NCBI RefSeq assembly: GCF_005146945.1
Contig: NZ_SWMS01000004.1
Coordinates: 243,308-307,307, forward strand
Direction: 5' to 3'
Length of the DNA stretch: 64,000 bases
Source of the DNA: Prauserella endophytica
Lineage (GTDB): Bacteria > Actinomycetota > Actinomycetes > Mycobacteriales > Pseudonocardiaceae
How positions within the stretch are numbered: position 1 is the first letter of the stretch; each line of letters begins with the position of its first letter. A program made the translations under genes and the position numbers. The notes beneath the pieces were generated by a model. It did no database searches. It had not been told where the DNA came from and was given only the letters and a program-made list of their open reading frames with translations. Below, in pieces: positions 17,079 through 25,191 of the stretch.

Positions 17079-19055
17079 ATGCGGCCCTATCCCTTCACGG
17101 CGGTCGTCGGCATGGCGGAGCTCCGGCTCGCGCTCGTGCTGTCGGCGATCTCACCCGCGATCGGCGGCGTGCTGGTGCGCGGCGAGAAGGGCACCGCGAA
17201 GTCGACCATGGTGCGCGCGCTCGCGGGCCTGCTGCCCGGCGTGGACGTGGTGGAGGGCTGCCGGTTCTCGTGCGACCCCGCCGCTCCCGACCCGGCGTGC
17301 CCCGACGGACCGCACGCCGAGGGTGCCGCCGCCCACCGCCGTCCCGCACGGCTCGTGGAGTTGCCGGTCGGCGCGGCGGAGGACCGGGTGGTGGGCTCGC
17401 TCGACCTGGAACGTGCGTTGAGCGAGGGCGTCACCGACTACCAGCCGGGCCTGCTCGCCGGGGCCCACCGGGGCCTGCTCTACGTCGACGAGGTCAACCT
17501 CCTGCACGACCACCTCGTGGACACCCTGCTCGACGCCGCCGCGATGGGCCGCGTGACCGTGGAGCGCGAGGGCGTTTCGGTGTCGCACGCGGCCAGGTTC
17601 GTGCTGATCGGCACCATGAACCCAGAGGAAGGCGAGCTACGGCCGCAGCTGCTCGACCGGTTCGGTCTGACCGTTGAGGTCGCCTCCAGCCGCGATGCCG
17701 CGCAGCGGGTCGAGGTGGTGCGACGGCGGCTGGCCTACGAGGCGGCTCCCGACGACTTCGCCGAGGGCTACGCAGACGCCGAGGCGGCGCTGGCGGCGGA
17801 CATCGCGGCGGCGCAGCGGCTCGTGCCCTCGGTGACCCTCTCCGACGACGCGCTGCTGCAGATCGCGCAGGTGTGTGCCGCGTTCGAGGTCGACGGGATG
17901 CGAGCCGACATCGTCACCGCGCGCACGGCCGCCGCGCACGCCGCGTGGTGCGGTCGCGACACGGTGACCACGGAGGACATCCGCGTCGCCGCCCGGCTCG
18001 CGCTGCCGCACCGGCGCAGGCGCAACCCGTTCGACGCGCCCGGCATCGACGAGGAGCAGCTGGAGCAGTCGCTGCGGGACACGGAGCCGCCCGAGCAGGG
18101 GCCACCGGACGGACCCGACGACCCAGGCGACCCTGGCGACCCCGACGACGACGGCCCGGGGCCTGGCTCCGGTGGTGAACCGGAGCCCTCCGACGCGGAC
18201 GGGCAGCCGGCCAACGGACAGGGCGGCTCGGCGGCGGAGCGGCAGGTTGGCGCCGGAAGCCCTTACCGCGCAAGGCTGTTCACCGTCGACGGCACCGGGT
18301 CCGGCGCGCACGGCCGCCGCTCGCGGGCTGTCACCGACAGCGGTCGCACGGTCGGCGTCCGGCCCGCCGGCGTGCGGGACGGCGGTGCGCACCTGCTCGC
18401 CACGGTCCGCGCGGCGGCGCCGCACCAGCGCGCGCGGGGCCGCTCGGGCCAGGGTCTGGTGGTGCGCCCGCACGACGTCCGCTATGCCGTGCGCGAGGGC
18501 AAGGAGGGCAACCTCGTGCTGTTCTGCGTCGACGCGTCCGGGTCCATGGGCGCGCGCTCGCGGATGCGGGAGGTGAAATCCGCGGTGCTGTCGCTGCTGC
18601 TGGACGCGTACCAGCGGCGCGACAAGGTCGGGCTGGTGACGTTTCGTGCCATGGGAGCCGAGGTCGCCTTGCCGCCGACCATCAGCGTCGACGCCGCGGC
18701 GTCCCGGCTCGAGGCGTTGCCCACCGGAGGCCGGACCCCGCTCGCCGAGGGGCTGCTGCGGGCGGCGGAGGTGTTGCGCGTCGAGGCCCTGCGAGACCCC
18801 CGCAGGCGACCGCTGCTGGTCGTCGTCACCGACGGGAGGGCCACGAGCGGACCCGACGCTGTCGCCCGTGCCCACGCGGCGGCGGACCTGCTCGCGGGAA
18901 CGGGCGTGACGAGCGTGGTGCTCGACTGCGAGAGCGGTCGCATGCGGCTCGGCCTCGGCGCCGAGCTGGCCGCCCATCTCGGCGGCGAGCACGTCGCGCT
19001 CGGCGATGTCGCGGCAGAGACGCTCACGCGTGAGGTGAAACGGAGGGCGGCCTGA
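17079..19055 (+). CDS. Cobaltochelatase AAA/VWA subunit (ChlI-ChlD-like)
   Basis: A 658-residue fusion resembling magnesium chelatase I and D subunits. An AAA+ ATPase domain (about 1-310) has Walker A GEKGTAKST (35-43) and Walker B LLYVDEVN (133-140). An acidic, proline-rich linker (about 327-375) follows, then a C-terminal VWA domain with MIDAS motif DASGSMG near residue 485. In actinobacteria this protein stands in for CobS and CobT as ATP-driven partner of CobN; that assignment rests on genome context and the CobN gene nearby. The ATG 17079 follows AAGGAG. It leads a riboswitch-controlled operon with cobO, cobB and cobC. Confidence 0.92.
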   Translation: MRPYPFTAVVGMAELRLALVLSAISPAIGGVLVRGEKGTAKSTMVRALAGLLPGVDVVEGCRFSCDPAAPDPACPDGPHAEGAAAHRRPARLVELPVGAAEDRVVGSLDLERALSEGVTDYQPGLLAGAHRGLLYVDEVNLLHDHLVDTLLDAAAMGRVTVEREGVSVSHAARFVLIGTMNPEEGELRPQLLDRFGLTVEVASSRDAAQRVEVVRRRLAYEAAPDDFAEGYADAEAALAADIAAAQRLVPSVTLSDDALLQIAQVCAAFEVDGMRADIVTARTAAAHAAWCGRDTVTTEDIRVAARLALPHRRRRNPFDAPGIDEEQLEQSLRDTEPPEQGPPDGPDDPGDPGDPDDDGPGPGSGGEPEPSDADGQPANGQGGSAAERQVGAGSPYRARLFTVDGTGSGAHGRRSRAVTDSGRTVGVRPAGVRDGGAHLLATVRAAAPHQRARGRSGQGLVVRPHDVRYAVREGKEGNLVLFCVDASGSMGARSRMREVKSAVLSLLLDAYQRRDKVGLVTFRAMGAEVALPPTISVDAAASRLEALPTGGRTPLAEGLLRAAEVLRVEALRDPRRRPLLVVVTDGRATSGPDAVARAHAAADLLAGTGVTSVVLDCESGRMRLGLGAELAAHLGGEHVALGDVAAETLTREVKRRAA

Positions 19056-19118
19056 ATGACCATTGCGAAGCCCTCGTACGGGTGCGGGTGTCCCGCAGAA
19101 CACTGGAGGGCCGCCTGA
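19056..19118 (+). CDS. Possible 20-codon coupling ORF between chelatase gene and cobO
   Basis: An ATG immediately after the chelatase stop opens a 20-residue frame (MTIAKPSYGCGCPAEHWRAA). Its TGA shares one base with the cobO ATG (TGATG). GGAGG lies 10 bases before it, and another GGAGGG inside it serves cobO. Reading it would let ribosomes pass from the chelatase gene to cobO. The nucleotide sequence (ATTGCGAAGCCC and GCGGGTGTCCCGCA) recurs in the gltB-gltD junction in another frame, so this could instead be a non-coding repeat. No homologue is known to me. Confidence 0.35.
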   Translation: MTIAKPSYGCGCPAEHWRAA

Positions 19119-19720
19119 TGCCGAAGGGTCAACCCGAGGTCGTGCCCAACGACGGGCTCACCACGCGGCAGCGCCGCAACCGCCCGATCCTCGCCGTCCA
19201 CACGGGACCGATGAAGGGCAAGTCCACGGCCGCGTTCGGCATGGCGTTGCGGGCGTGGAACCAGGGCTGGTCGATCGGGGTGTTCCAGTTCGTCAAGTCG
19301 GCGAAGTGGCGGGTCGGCGAGGAGGCCGCGTTCCGCGCGCTCGGCGAGAGTGGCCAGGGCGGCCCCGTCGAGTGGCACAAGATGGGCGAGGGCTGGAGCT
19401 GGTCCCGTAAGCAGGGATCCGAGGAGGACCACGCCGAGAACGCGCGCGAGGGCTGGGCGGAGATCAAGCGCAGGCTCGCCGACGAGCGGCACGACTTCTA
19501 CGTGCTCGACGAGTTCACCTACCCGCTGCACTGGGGCTGGCTCGACGTCGACGACGTGGTGACGACCCTGCGCGAGCGTCCCGGCCGCCAGCACGTGGTG
19601 ATCACCGGCCGGAACGCGCCCGCCGCGCTGCTGGAGGCCGCCGACCTCGTGGCGGAGATGACGAAGGTCAAGCATCCGATGGACGCGGGCCAAAAGGGTC
19701 AGCGGGGCATCGAGTGGTAG
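19118..19720 (+). CDS. cobO: Corrinoid adenosyltransferase CobO
   Basis: A 200-residue CobA/CobO/BtuR-type enzyme that transfers the adenosyl group of ATP to the reduced corrinoid. Motifs: the P-loop region VHTGPMKGKSTAAFGMALRA, FQFVKSAKWRVGEE, WHKMGEGWSW, DFYVLDEFTYPLHWGW and the C-terminal VKHPMDAGQKGQRGIEW, all typical. The start ATG 19118 is chosen for its GGAGGG at about 8 bases and family length; an in-frame GTG at 19082 would add 12 residues. In the P-loop a Pro-Met pair occupies positions that are usually Asn-Gly or Pro-Gly. Its stop overlaps the cobB start by 7 bases. Confidence 0.95.
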   Translation: MPKGQPEVVPNDGLTTRQRRNRPILAVHTGPMKGKSTAAFGMALRAWNQGWSIGVFQFVKSAKWRVGEEAAFRALGESGQGGPVEWHKMGEGWSWSRKQGSEEDHAENAREGWAEIKRRLADERHDFYVLDEFTYPLHWGWLDVDDVVTTLRERPGRQHVVITGRNAPAALLEAADLVAEMTKVKHPMDAGQKGQRGIEW

Positions 19721-21048
19721 CCCGGCTCGTCATCGCGGCTCCGGGTTCGGGACACGGGAAGACCACCGTCGCGACCGGGCTGATGGCTGCGCTGCGCGCG
19801 CGTGGAACGGCGGTGTCGGGGCACAAGGTGGGTCCCGACTTCATCGACCCGAGCTACCACGCGCTCGCGACGGGCTGCCCTCCGCGCAACCTTGACCCGT
19901 TCCTGCAGGGCGAAAACCGCGTGGTTCCGCTGCTGCTGCACGGTTCCCGCGCCGCGGAGATCGCCGTGATCGAGGGCGTGATGGGCCTGTTCGACGGCGC
20001 GCTCGGCACGGAGGGTTACGCCTCCACGGCCCACGTCGCCCGGCTCGTGAAGGCTCCGGTGGTCCTGGTGGTCGACGCGAGCGCGGCCAGTCGCAGCGTC
20101 GCCGCGACCGTGCTGGGCTTCGCGCGTTACGAACCGGAGATCGAGCTCGCCGGCGTGATCCTGAACAAGCTCGGCTCGCAGCGGCACGAGGACGAGATCG
20201 TCTCCGCGCTCGCTCCGACCGGCATCCCGGTGCTGGGCGCGCTGCGCCGCACGGACGACATCCACGCGCCGAGCAGGCACCTCGGCCTGGTGCCCGCGGC
20301 GGAGCGGGCCACGGAGTCGAAGGCATTGCTGCCGAAGCTCGCCGCGTGGATCGCCGAGGGCGTCGACCTCGACGCCGTGGTGCGGGTCGCCAGGCGGGCG
20401 CCGGGGCTCAGCGGCTCCCCGTGGTCGCCGGACGCGGAGCACACCGGCCCGCGCGCGGTGGTGGCCGCGGCTGTGGGGGAGGCGTTCACGTTCCGCTACA
20501 CCGAGACGACGGAGCTGCTCGCCGCGCACGGCGTCGACGTGGTGGACGTGGATCCGTTGCGGGACAAGACGTTGCCCGCGGAGTGTGCGGGGCTGTACTT
20601 CGGTGGTGGGTTTCCCGAGGTGCACGTCGAGGAGCTGTCGGCCAACGTCCCGTTGCGGGAGGAGCTGGCCGCCGCGCTGCGGGCGGGGATGCCGGTGGTG
20701 GCCGAGTGCGCGGGTCTGCTGTACCTGTGCCGGGAGCTCGACGGCCTGCCGATGGTTGGCGCGCTCGACGCCTCGGCCCGCATGACGCGGCGAGGCGCGC
20801 TCGGGTATCGCAGGGCCACGGTCCCGGAGGCGAACCTGCTGGCGGAGGAAGGTTCGCAGGTGACGGGCCACGAGTTCCACCGGACCGTGGTGGAGCCGCG
20901 TGCCGGAGACCAGGCGGCGTGGGAGTGGAACGGCGAGCCCGAGGGCTTCGCCACGGCCACGTCACACGCGTCGTACCTGCACGTGCATTGGGCAGGTCAT
21001 CCCGGCCTGGCCAGGCGGTTCGCCGAGGCGGTCCATAGTGGACGGTGA
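19714..21048 (+). CDS. cobB: Hydrogenobyrinic acid a,c-diamide synthase CobB
   Basis: A 444-residue glutamine-dependent amidotransferase that amidates the a and c acetates before cobalt insertion. The N-terminal ATP domain starts LVIAAPGSGHGKTTVATGLM, followed by KVGPDFIDPSYH and IEGVMGLFDG. The C-terminal class I-like glutaminase domain has LYFGGGFPEVH and the nucleophile Cys in VVAECAGLLYLCREL, with a late His in SHASYLHVHW. The GTG 19714 overlaps the end of cobO; the stop lies inside the cobC start region. Since CobN acts on the a,c-diamide, gene order matches reaction order. Confidence 0.96.
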   Translation: MVARLVIAAPGSGHGKTTVATGLMAALRARGTAVSGHKVGPDFIDPSYHALATGCPPRNLDPFLQGENRVVPLLLHGSRAAEIAVIEGVMGLFDGALGTEGYASTAHVARLVKAPVVLVVDASAASRSVAATVLGFARYEPEIELAGVILNKLGSQRHEDEIVSALAPTGIPVLGALRRTDDIHAPSRHLGLVPAAERATESKALLPKLAAWIAEGVDLDAVVRVARRAPGLSGSPWSPDAEHTGPRAVVAAAVGEAFTFRYTETTELLAAHGVDVVDVDPLRDKTLPAECAGLYFGGGFPEVHVEELSANVPLREELAAALRAGMPVVAECAGLLYLCRELDGLPMVGALDASARMTRRGALGYRRATVPEANLLAEEGSQVTGHEFHRTVVEPRAGDQAAWEWNGEPEGFATATSHASYLHVHWAGHPGLARRFAEAVHSGR

Positions 21049-22054
21049 GTACGACCTGCTGCACCACGGCGACCGCGAGGTGGGCGACGGCCTCGTCGAC
21101 CTCGCGGTGAACGTCCGGGTACCCGAGCCGCCGGAGTGGTTGCGCCGCGAGCTGGCCGGTTGTCTCGGTGACCTCGCGGCGTACCCGGATCCGCGCGCGG
21201 CGACCGAGGCGATCGCGGCGCGGCACGGCCGTGATCCGGCCGACGTCCTGCCCACGGCGGGGGCGGCGGAGGCGTTCACACTGCTGGCGACGGCGTTCGG
21301 AGCCGGGAACGCCGCCGTGGTGCATCCGCAGTTCACCGAGCCGGAGGCGGCGTTGCGCGCGGCGGGTCACCACGTGCACCGGGTCCCGCTGTCGGCTGCC
21401 GACGGGTTCGTGCTGAAGCCCGACGCGGTGCCCGCCGAGGCGGACCTGGTGTTCGTCGGCAACCCCACCAACCCCACATCTGTCCTGCACCCGGCCGCCA
21501 TGCTGCGGCAGCTGTGCGCGCCAGGCAGGTTGCTCGTGGTCGACGAGGCGTTCCTCGACGCCGTGCCGGGCGAGCCGGAAAGCCTTGCGGTGGAACGGCT
21601 TCCCGGCGTCGTGGTGGTCCGCAGCCTCACCAAGACGTGGGGTATCGCCGGCCTGCGTGCGGGGTACGTGCTCGCCGAACCCGAGGTGATCGAGCGGCTG
21701 CGTGCGGTGCAGCCGCCGTGGTCGGTGTCGACGCCCGCCGCGGTCGCGATGGTGGCGTGTAGTTCCGCCCGGGCGGTGGAGGAGGCTTCGCGGCTGGCTC
21801 GTGCGGGTGAGCGGGACCTGTCGGCGCTGGTGAGCGGGCTGCGGGCGCTCGGGGTCGAGGTGGCCGGTGTTCCGAGGGCTCCGTTCGTGCTGGTGCGGAT
21901 TCCCGGTGCGTCGCGGATTCGCCTCGCCCTGCGCGAGGCCGGTTACGCGGTCCGGCGCGGGGACACGTTCCCCGGCCTTGACACCGACTGGCTGCGGATC
22001 GCCGTGCGTCGTGACATGTCCGGCTTTCTGGCCGCGCTGCGTGACGTCTTGTAG
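21038..22054 (+). CDS. cobC: CobC/CobD-type PLP-dependent enzyme (threonine-phosphate decarboxylase-like)
   Basis: A 338-residue fold-type I aminotransferase relative like mycobacterial Rv2231c, placed in cobalamin loci. Motifs: TAGAAEAFTLLATAFG, the cofactor-binding VFVGNPTNPTSVL, VVDEAFLDAVPGE, and the PLP lysine in VRSLTKTWGIAGLRAGY. It probably provides the aminopropanol (or its phosphate) for the nucleotide-loop linker, as CobD of Salmonella decarboxylates threonine phosphate. Family proteins are often misannotated as histidinol-phosphate aminotransferase. The GTG 21038 overlaps cobB by 11 bases. It is the last gene of the riboswitch operon. The substrate is inferred. Confidence 0.88.
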   Translation: MDGEYDLLHHGDREVGDGLVDLAVNVRVPEPPEWLRRELAGCLGDLAAYPDPRAATEAIAARHGRDPADVLPTAGAAEAFTLLATAFGAGNAAVVHPQFTEPEAALRAAGHHVHRVPLSAADGFVLKPDAVPAEADLVFVGNPTNPTSVLHPAAMLRQLCAPGRLLVVDEAFLDAVPGEPESLAVERLPGVVVVRSLTKTWGIAGLRAGYVLAEPEVIERLRAVQPPWSVSTPAAVAMVACSSARAVEEASRLARAGERDLSALVSGLRALGVEVAGVPRAPFVLVRIPGASRIRLALREAGYAVRRGDTFPGLDTDWLRIAVRRDMSGFLAALRDVL

Positions 22055-22105
22055 TCGCCTGATTTCGCCGTACGATCGCAGAGCGGCCTGCGGAGGGAGA
22101 GCCCG

Positions 22106-22678
22106 ATGTCGAGCTCGACGATCTACTCGATGGGTGTCTCGGTGGACGGCTTCATCACCGACCGCGAGGGCGCGTTCGCGTGGACGGCCCCTATCGAGGA
22201 GCTGTTTCGTTTCCACCTCGCGCAGGTAAGCGAACTCGGCTGCTATCTGCTGGGCCGCAGGCTATACGAGACCATGCTGGTGTGGGAGACGGATCCGTCG
22301 CTGCGCGACAACGAGCTCGGGGCCGCGTTCGCCGACGTCTGGTGCGCTCTCCCGAAGGTCGTCTTCAGCCGCACGCTCGACAGCGTTCAGGGCAACGCCC
22401 GGCTCGCCGTGGCTTCGGTGGCGGAGGAGGTCGCCGCGGCGCTCGACGTGACCGATAAGAACATCTCGATCGGCGGCGCCGGCCTGGCCGCGGCGGCGAT
22501 CGAGCTCGGCCTCGTGGACGAGCTGCGCATGTTCCGCCATCCGGTCGTCGTCGGTGGCGGCACGCCCTTCCTGCCGCCGGTCACCGAAGCCATGCGGCTG
22601 GACCTGGTGGAGGCCAGGACGTTCGGCTCGCGCGTGATCTACGAGCGCTACGTGCGCGCCCACGACGAGTCGGACTGA
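22106..22678 (+). CDS. Dihydrofolate reductase-family (RibD C-terminal-like) protein
   Basis: A 190-residue protein of the RibD C-terminal / DHFR-like superfamily. Signatures: the opening YSMGVSVDGFITD, GCYLLGRRLYETMLVWE, and the NADPH-binding NISIGGAGLAAAAIELGLVDE, ending VVVGGGTPFLP. Proteins like this are NADPH reductases of unknown substrate in actinobacteria. GGAGGGAGAG precedes the ATG. It sits between cobC and the convergent cobS. No corrinoid role is known for this family, though a flavin or corrinoid reductase role cannot be excluded. Confidence 0.87.
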   Translation: MSSSTIYSMGVSVDGFITDREGAFAWTAPIEELFRFHLAQVSELGCYLLGRRLYETMLVWETDPSLRDNELGAAFADVWCALPKVVFSRTLDSVQGNARLAVASVAEEVAAALDVTDKNISIGGAGLAAAAIELGLVDELRMFRHPVVVGGGTPFLPPVTEAMRLDLVEARTFGSRVIYERYVRAHDESD

Positions 22679-22692
22679 CTCAGCCGCCTCGG

Positions 22693-23451
22693 TCAGCCGC
22701 TCAGCACCAGCAACGTCGCCGTCGCCGCTGCTTCCACGCAGGCGCCCAGCACGTCACCGGTGATGCCGCCCAGCCGCTGCACGCACCGCGCCAGCAGCGC
22801 TCCCGCCACCACGAATCCCGCGAGCACCGCCAAAGGCCCTTGCCACCACGGCAGCCCAGGTGCCAGCGCGGAGCCCCCCGCTAGCACGACGAGCCACAGG
22901 CACGCCAAGGAGATCGGCGCGGTACCGGCGACGGCGTCGCCCAATCCGCCGGGGCGCGCAGATGGCACCCCCCGCGCGCAGCACAGGGGGAGCACCGCCC
23001 GGCTCGCGAACACGGCGATGACCGCGGCGGCGGCCCCATGACCCTCGGCGACGGCACCGGCGAGCGCCGCACACTGAAGCACGAGCACCAGCACGAGGGT
23101 CGCGATGCCGGCAGGCCCGGAATCGCCCCTTCGCATGATCTCCAGCGCCCGCTCACGCCCGTCCGACTCGGGGGAGAGGCGGGCCTTCGCGGCTAGGCCG
23201 AGGCCGTCGGCGGTGTCGGCGAGCCCGTCCAGGTGCAGGCCCCTGGTGCCGAGCGCGACGGCCCCCACCGCGAGCGCCGCCGTGCCGAGTGGCGGCAGCC
23301 CAGCGAGGTCACCGAGCAGCACCACGCCGAGTGCGAGCGCGGCGAGCGGCAAGGCGGCGACGGGCGACAGCAGCATCGCGGTGCCCGCCACCCGGCGGTC
23401 GATCCTGCGTGGTGCGGGCACCGGCAACGCCGTCAGCGTGCCCAGCGCCAT
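22693..23451 (-). CDS. cobS: Adenosylcobinamide-GDP ribazoletransferase CobS
   Basis: A 252-residue polytopic membrane enzyme that joins adenosylcobinamide-GDP to alpha-ribazole (phosphate), the last step of cobalamin assembly. Signature: LHLDGLADTADGLGL with the acidic residues that bind Mg, and DSGPAGIATLVLVLVLQ. About six hydrophobic segments cover most of the rest. ATG 23451 starts 10 bases after the cobT stop; a TTG six codons earlier (23469), overlapping the cobT end, is an alternative. It is the last gene of cobU-cobT-cobS. Confidence 0.94.
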   Translation of the reverse strand: MALGTLTALPVPAPRRIDRRVAGTAMLLSPVAALPLAALALGVVLLGDLAGLPPLGTAALAVGAVALGTRGLHLDGLADTADGLGLAAKARLSPESDGRERALEIMRRGDSGPAGIATLVLVLVLQCAALAGAVAEGHGAAAAVIAVFASRAVLPLCCARGVPSARPGGLGDAVAGTAPISLACLWLVVLAGGSALAPGLPWWQGPLAVLAGFVVAGALLARCVQRLGGITGDVLGACVEAAATATLLVLSG

Positions 23452-23461
23452 CCGGAGCGCG

Positions 23462-24514
23462 TCAGGCAAGGTCGGCGAGCCGCCCCATCTCGGCGAGCAC
23501 AGCCCGTGCCCCGCGCAGCACCGGCACGGCCTGCACGGCGCCGCTGCCCTCACCGAGGCGGAGTCCGAGGTCCAGGATCGGCTCCAGCCCGAGCGCTTTG
23601 AGGGCGAACGCCTGCGAGGGCTCGGTCGACCGGTGACCCGCGAGCCACCACGGTGCGGCCTCCGGAGCGATCTCCCTGGCGACGAGGGCTGCGGCACCGG
23701 AGAACACGCCGTCCAGCAGCACGGGAACCCCGCGGACCGCCGCCTGCACGAGGAACCCGGCGGTCGCGGCGGCACACGCGCTGCCGAGCGCGGTGAGCAG
23801 CCCGAACGGGTCCCGCACGCGCTCGCCCGCGCGGGCGAGCGCCGCCTCGATCACGGCGACCTTGCGGGCCCGGCCGTCGTCGTCGACGCCGGTCCCCGCG
23901 CCCACGACCTCGGGGACGGGCACGCCCAGGGTCGCGGCGACGAGCGCGGAGGCGATCGTGGTGTTGCCGATGCCCATGTCGCCGGGGATGAGCAGGTCGG
24001 CACCCGCGTCGATCTCCTCGTCGGCGACGGCGCGGCCCGCGGCGAACCCACGCTCGGCCTCGCCGGAGGCGAGCGCGTCAGCGGTGTCGATGGGCTCCGA
24101 GCCGCGGCGGACCTTGAACGCGCGGACCTCGGCGGGCACGTCGTCGAGGTCGCCGTCCACGGCGATGTCGAGCACGCGGACGTGTGCGCCCACCTGCCGG
24201 GCGAGCACGCTCACGCCGCTGGTTCCGGACAGGAACACCCGCACCATCGCGGCGGTGATCTCGCGTGGATAGGCGGACACGGCCGCCGACGCCGACACCC
24301 CGTGGTCGCCCGCGAAGACGACCACGCGCACGTCGTCGAGCGGGCGGGGTGGGACGGCGCCGTGCGCGGCGCACAGCCAGGCAGCGAGGTCCTCGACCCT
24401 GCCCAGCGCGCCGAGCGGCTTCACGAGGCCGTCGATGCGCTCGCGGGCGAGCCGCCGCGCGCTCTCGTCGAGCGCGGTGATGCGAGGGATCTCGGGGGAA
24501 CCGGCTGTCGTCAC
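23462..24514 (-). CDS. cobT: Nicotinate-nucleotide:dimethylbenzimidazole phosphoribosyltransferase CobT
   Basis: A 350-residue enzyme making alpha-ribazole phosphate from the lower ligand base and nicotinate mononucleotide. Signatures: KPLGALGRVEDLAAWLC, VVVFAGDHGVSASAAVSAYP, DLLIPGDMGIGNTTIASALV, VPVLLDGVFSGAAALVA and HRSTEPSQAFALKALGLEPI. The start GTG 24514 follows AGGAG at 9 bases; longer in-frame readings upstream run through cobU and have no support. It lies 11 bases after the cobU stop and 10 before cobS, in the order nucleotide-loop genes usually show. Confidence 0.96.
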   Translation of the reverse strand: MTTAGSPEIPRITALDESARRLARERIDGLVKPLGALGRVEDLAAWLCAAHGAVPPRPLDDVRVVVFAGDHGVSASAAVSAYPREITAAMVRVFLSGTSGVSVLARQVGAHVRVLDIAVDGDLDDVPAEVRAFKVRRGSEPIDTADALASGEAERGFAAGRAVADEEIDAGADLLIPGDMGIGNTTIASALVAATLGVPVPEVVGAGTGVDDDGRARKVAVIEAALARAGERVRDPFGLLTALGSACAAATAGFLVQAAVRGVPVLLDGVFSGAAALVAREIAPEAAPWWLAGHRSTEPSQAFALKALGLEPILDLGLRLGEGSGAVQAVPVLRGARAVLAEMGRLADLA

Positions 24515-24525
24515 CGTGATGTCTC

Positions 24526-25155
24526 CTATCTCAGGTCCAGAGCCCGGCCGGCCACCACGAGGCGCACGGTGTCCGAATGCGCCGCGACAGCGGTGTTGAG
24601 GGCGCCGAGCACGTCGCGGAAGATCCGGCCGGACACGGTCGGCGGGACGACCCCGCTGCCGACCTCGTTGCTCACTGCCACGACCGGAACCGTGGTGGCC
24701 TGCCAGACGTCGACGAAGGTCTGCAGGCGTTCGTCGAGGCGCGCTTCCCAGCCGTCCTCCTGCTGCCAGGCGCCGACCTCGTCCAGCACGCGGCTCACCC
24801 ACGTGCCGAGGCAGTCGATGAGCACCGGCGATCTCGCCTCCCGGAGGGCGCCGGCGAGGTCGGCGGTCTCCACGGTCCGCCACGACACCGGTCTGCGGGC
24901 GCGGTGCGCCGCGACCCGCGCGGCCCACTCGGGGTCGTCATCGCTCGGGGGGAGGCCTGCGGCGACGTAAACGACGTAGGGGTGGCGAGCCATGAGCTGC
25001 TCGGCGTGCCGGGACTTGCCCGAGCGGACCCCGCCCAGGATCAACGTCCTGCCGTTGCCCTGGGCGCGGCGCCCGTAGCGGCGCAGCAGCGCGGCTCCGG
25101 CCTCGAGCCGCCCGGCCACGGCCTCGGTGAGCCGCCGCCTCGGATCGTTCATCAT
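24526..25155 (-). CDS. cobU: Adenosylcobinamide kinase / guanylyltransferase CobU
   Basis: A 209-residue bifunctional enzyme that phosphorylates adenosylcobinamide and then forms the GDP derivative used by CobS. Motifs: P-loop LILGGVRSGKSRHAEQL (GxxxxGKS at about 41-48), the His region RVAAHRARRPVSWRTVE, LIDCLGTWVS and VVAVSNEVGSGVVP. The first 35 residues, rich in Arg and Ala, are an extension absent from short CobU proteins such as that of Salmonella. Starts at 25164, 25155 or 25152 are in frame; 25155 is used. It is divergent from cbiB with 36 bases between the starts. Confidence 0.94.
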   Translation of the reverse strand: MMNDPRRRLTEAVAGRLEAGAALLRRYGRRAQGNGRTLILGGVRSGKSRHAEQLMARHPYVVYVAAGLPPSDDDPEWAARVAAHRARRPVSWRTVETADLAGALREARSPVLIDCLGTWVSRVLDEVGAWQQEDGWEARLDERLQTFVDVWQATTVPVVAVSNEVGSGVVPPTVSGRIFRDVLGALNTAVAAHSDTVRLVVAGRALDLR

Positions 25156-25178
25156 GGTCGGCATTCTTGCCGACGGGC

Positions 25179-25184
25179 TAGGGT
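25179..25184 (+). promoter_or_regulatory. -10 box of cbiB, leaderless start
   Basis: TAGGGT ends 7 bases before the GTG of cbiB at 25192, without a ribosome binding site. The short divergent gap with cobU leaves little room for other control elements. Confidence 0.4.
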
Positions 25185-25191
25185 TCGCGCT

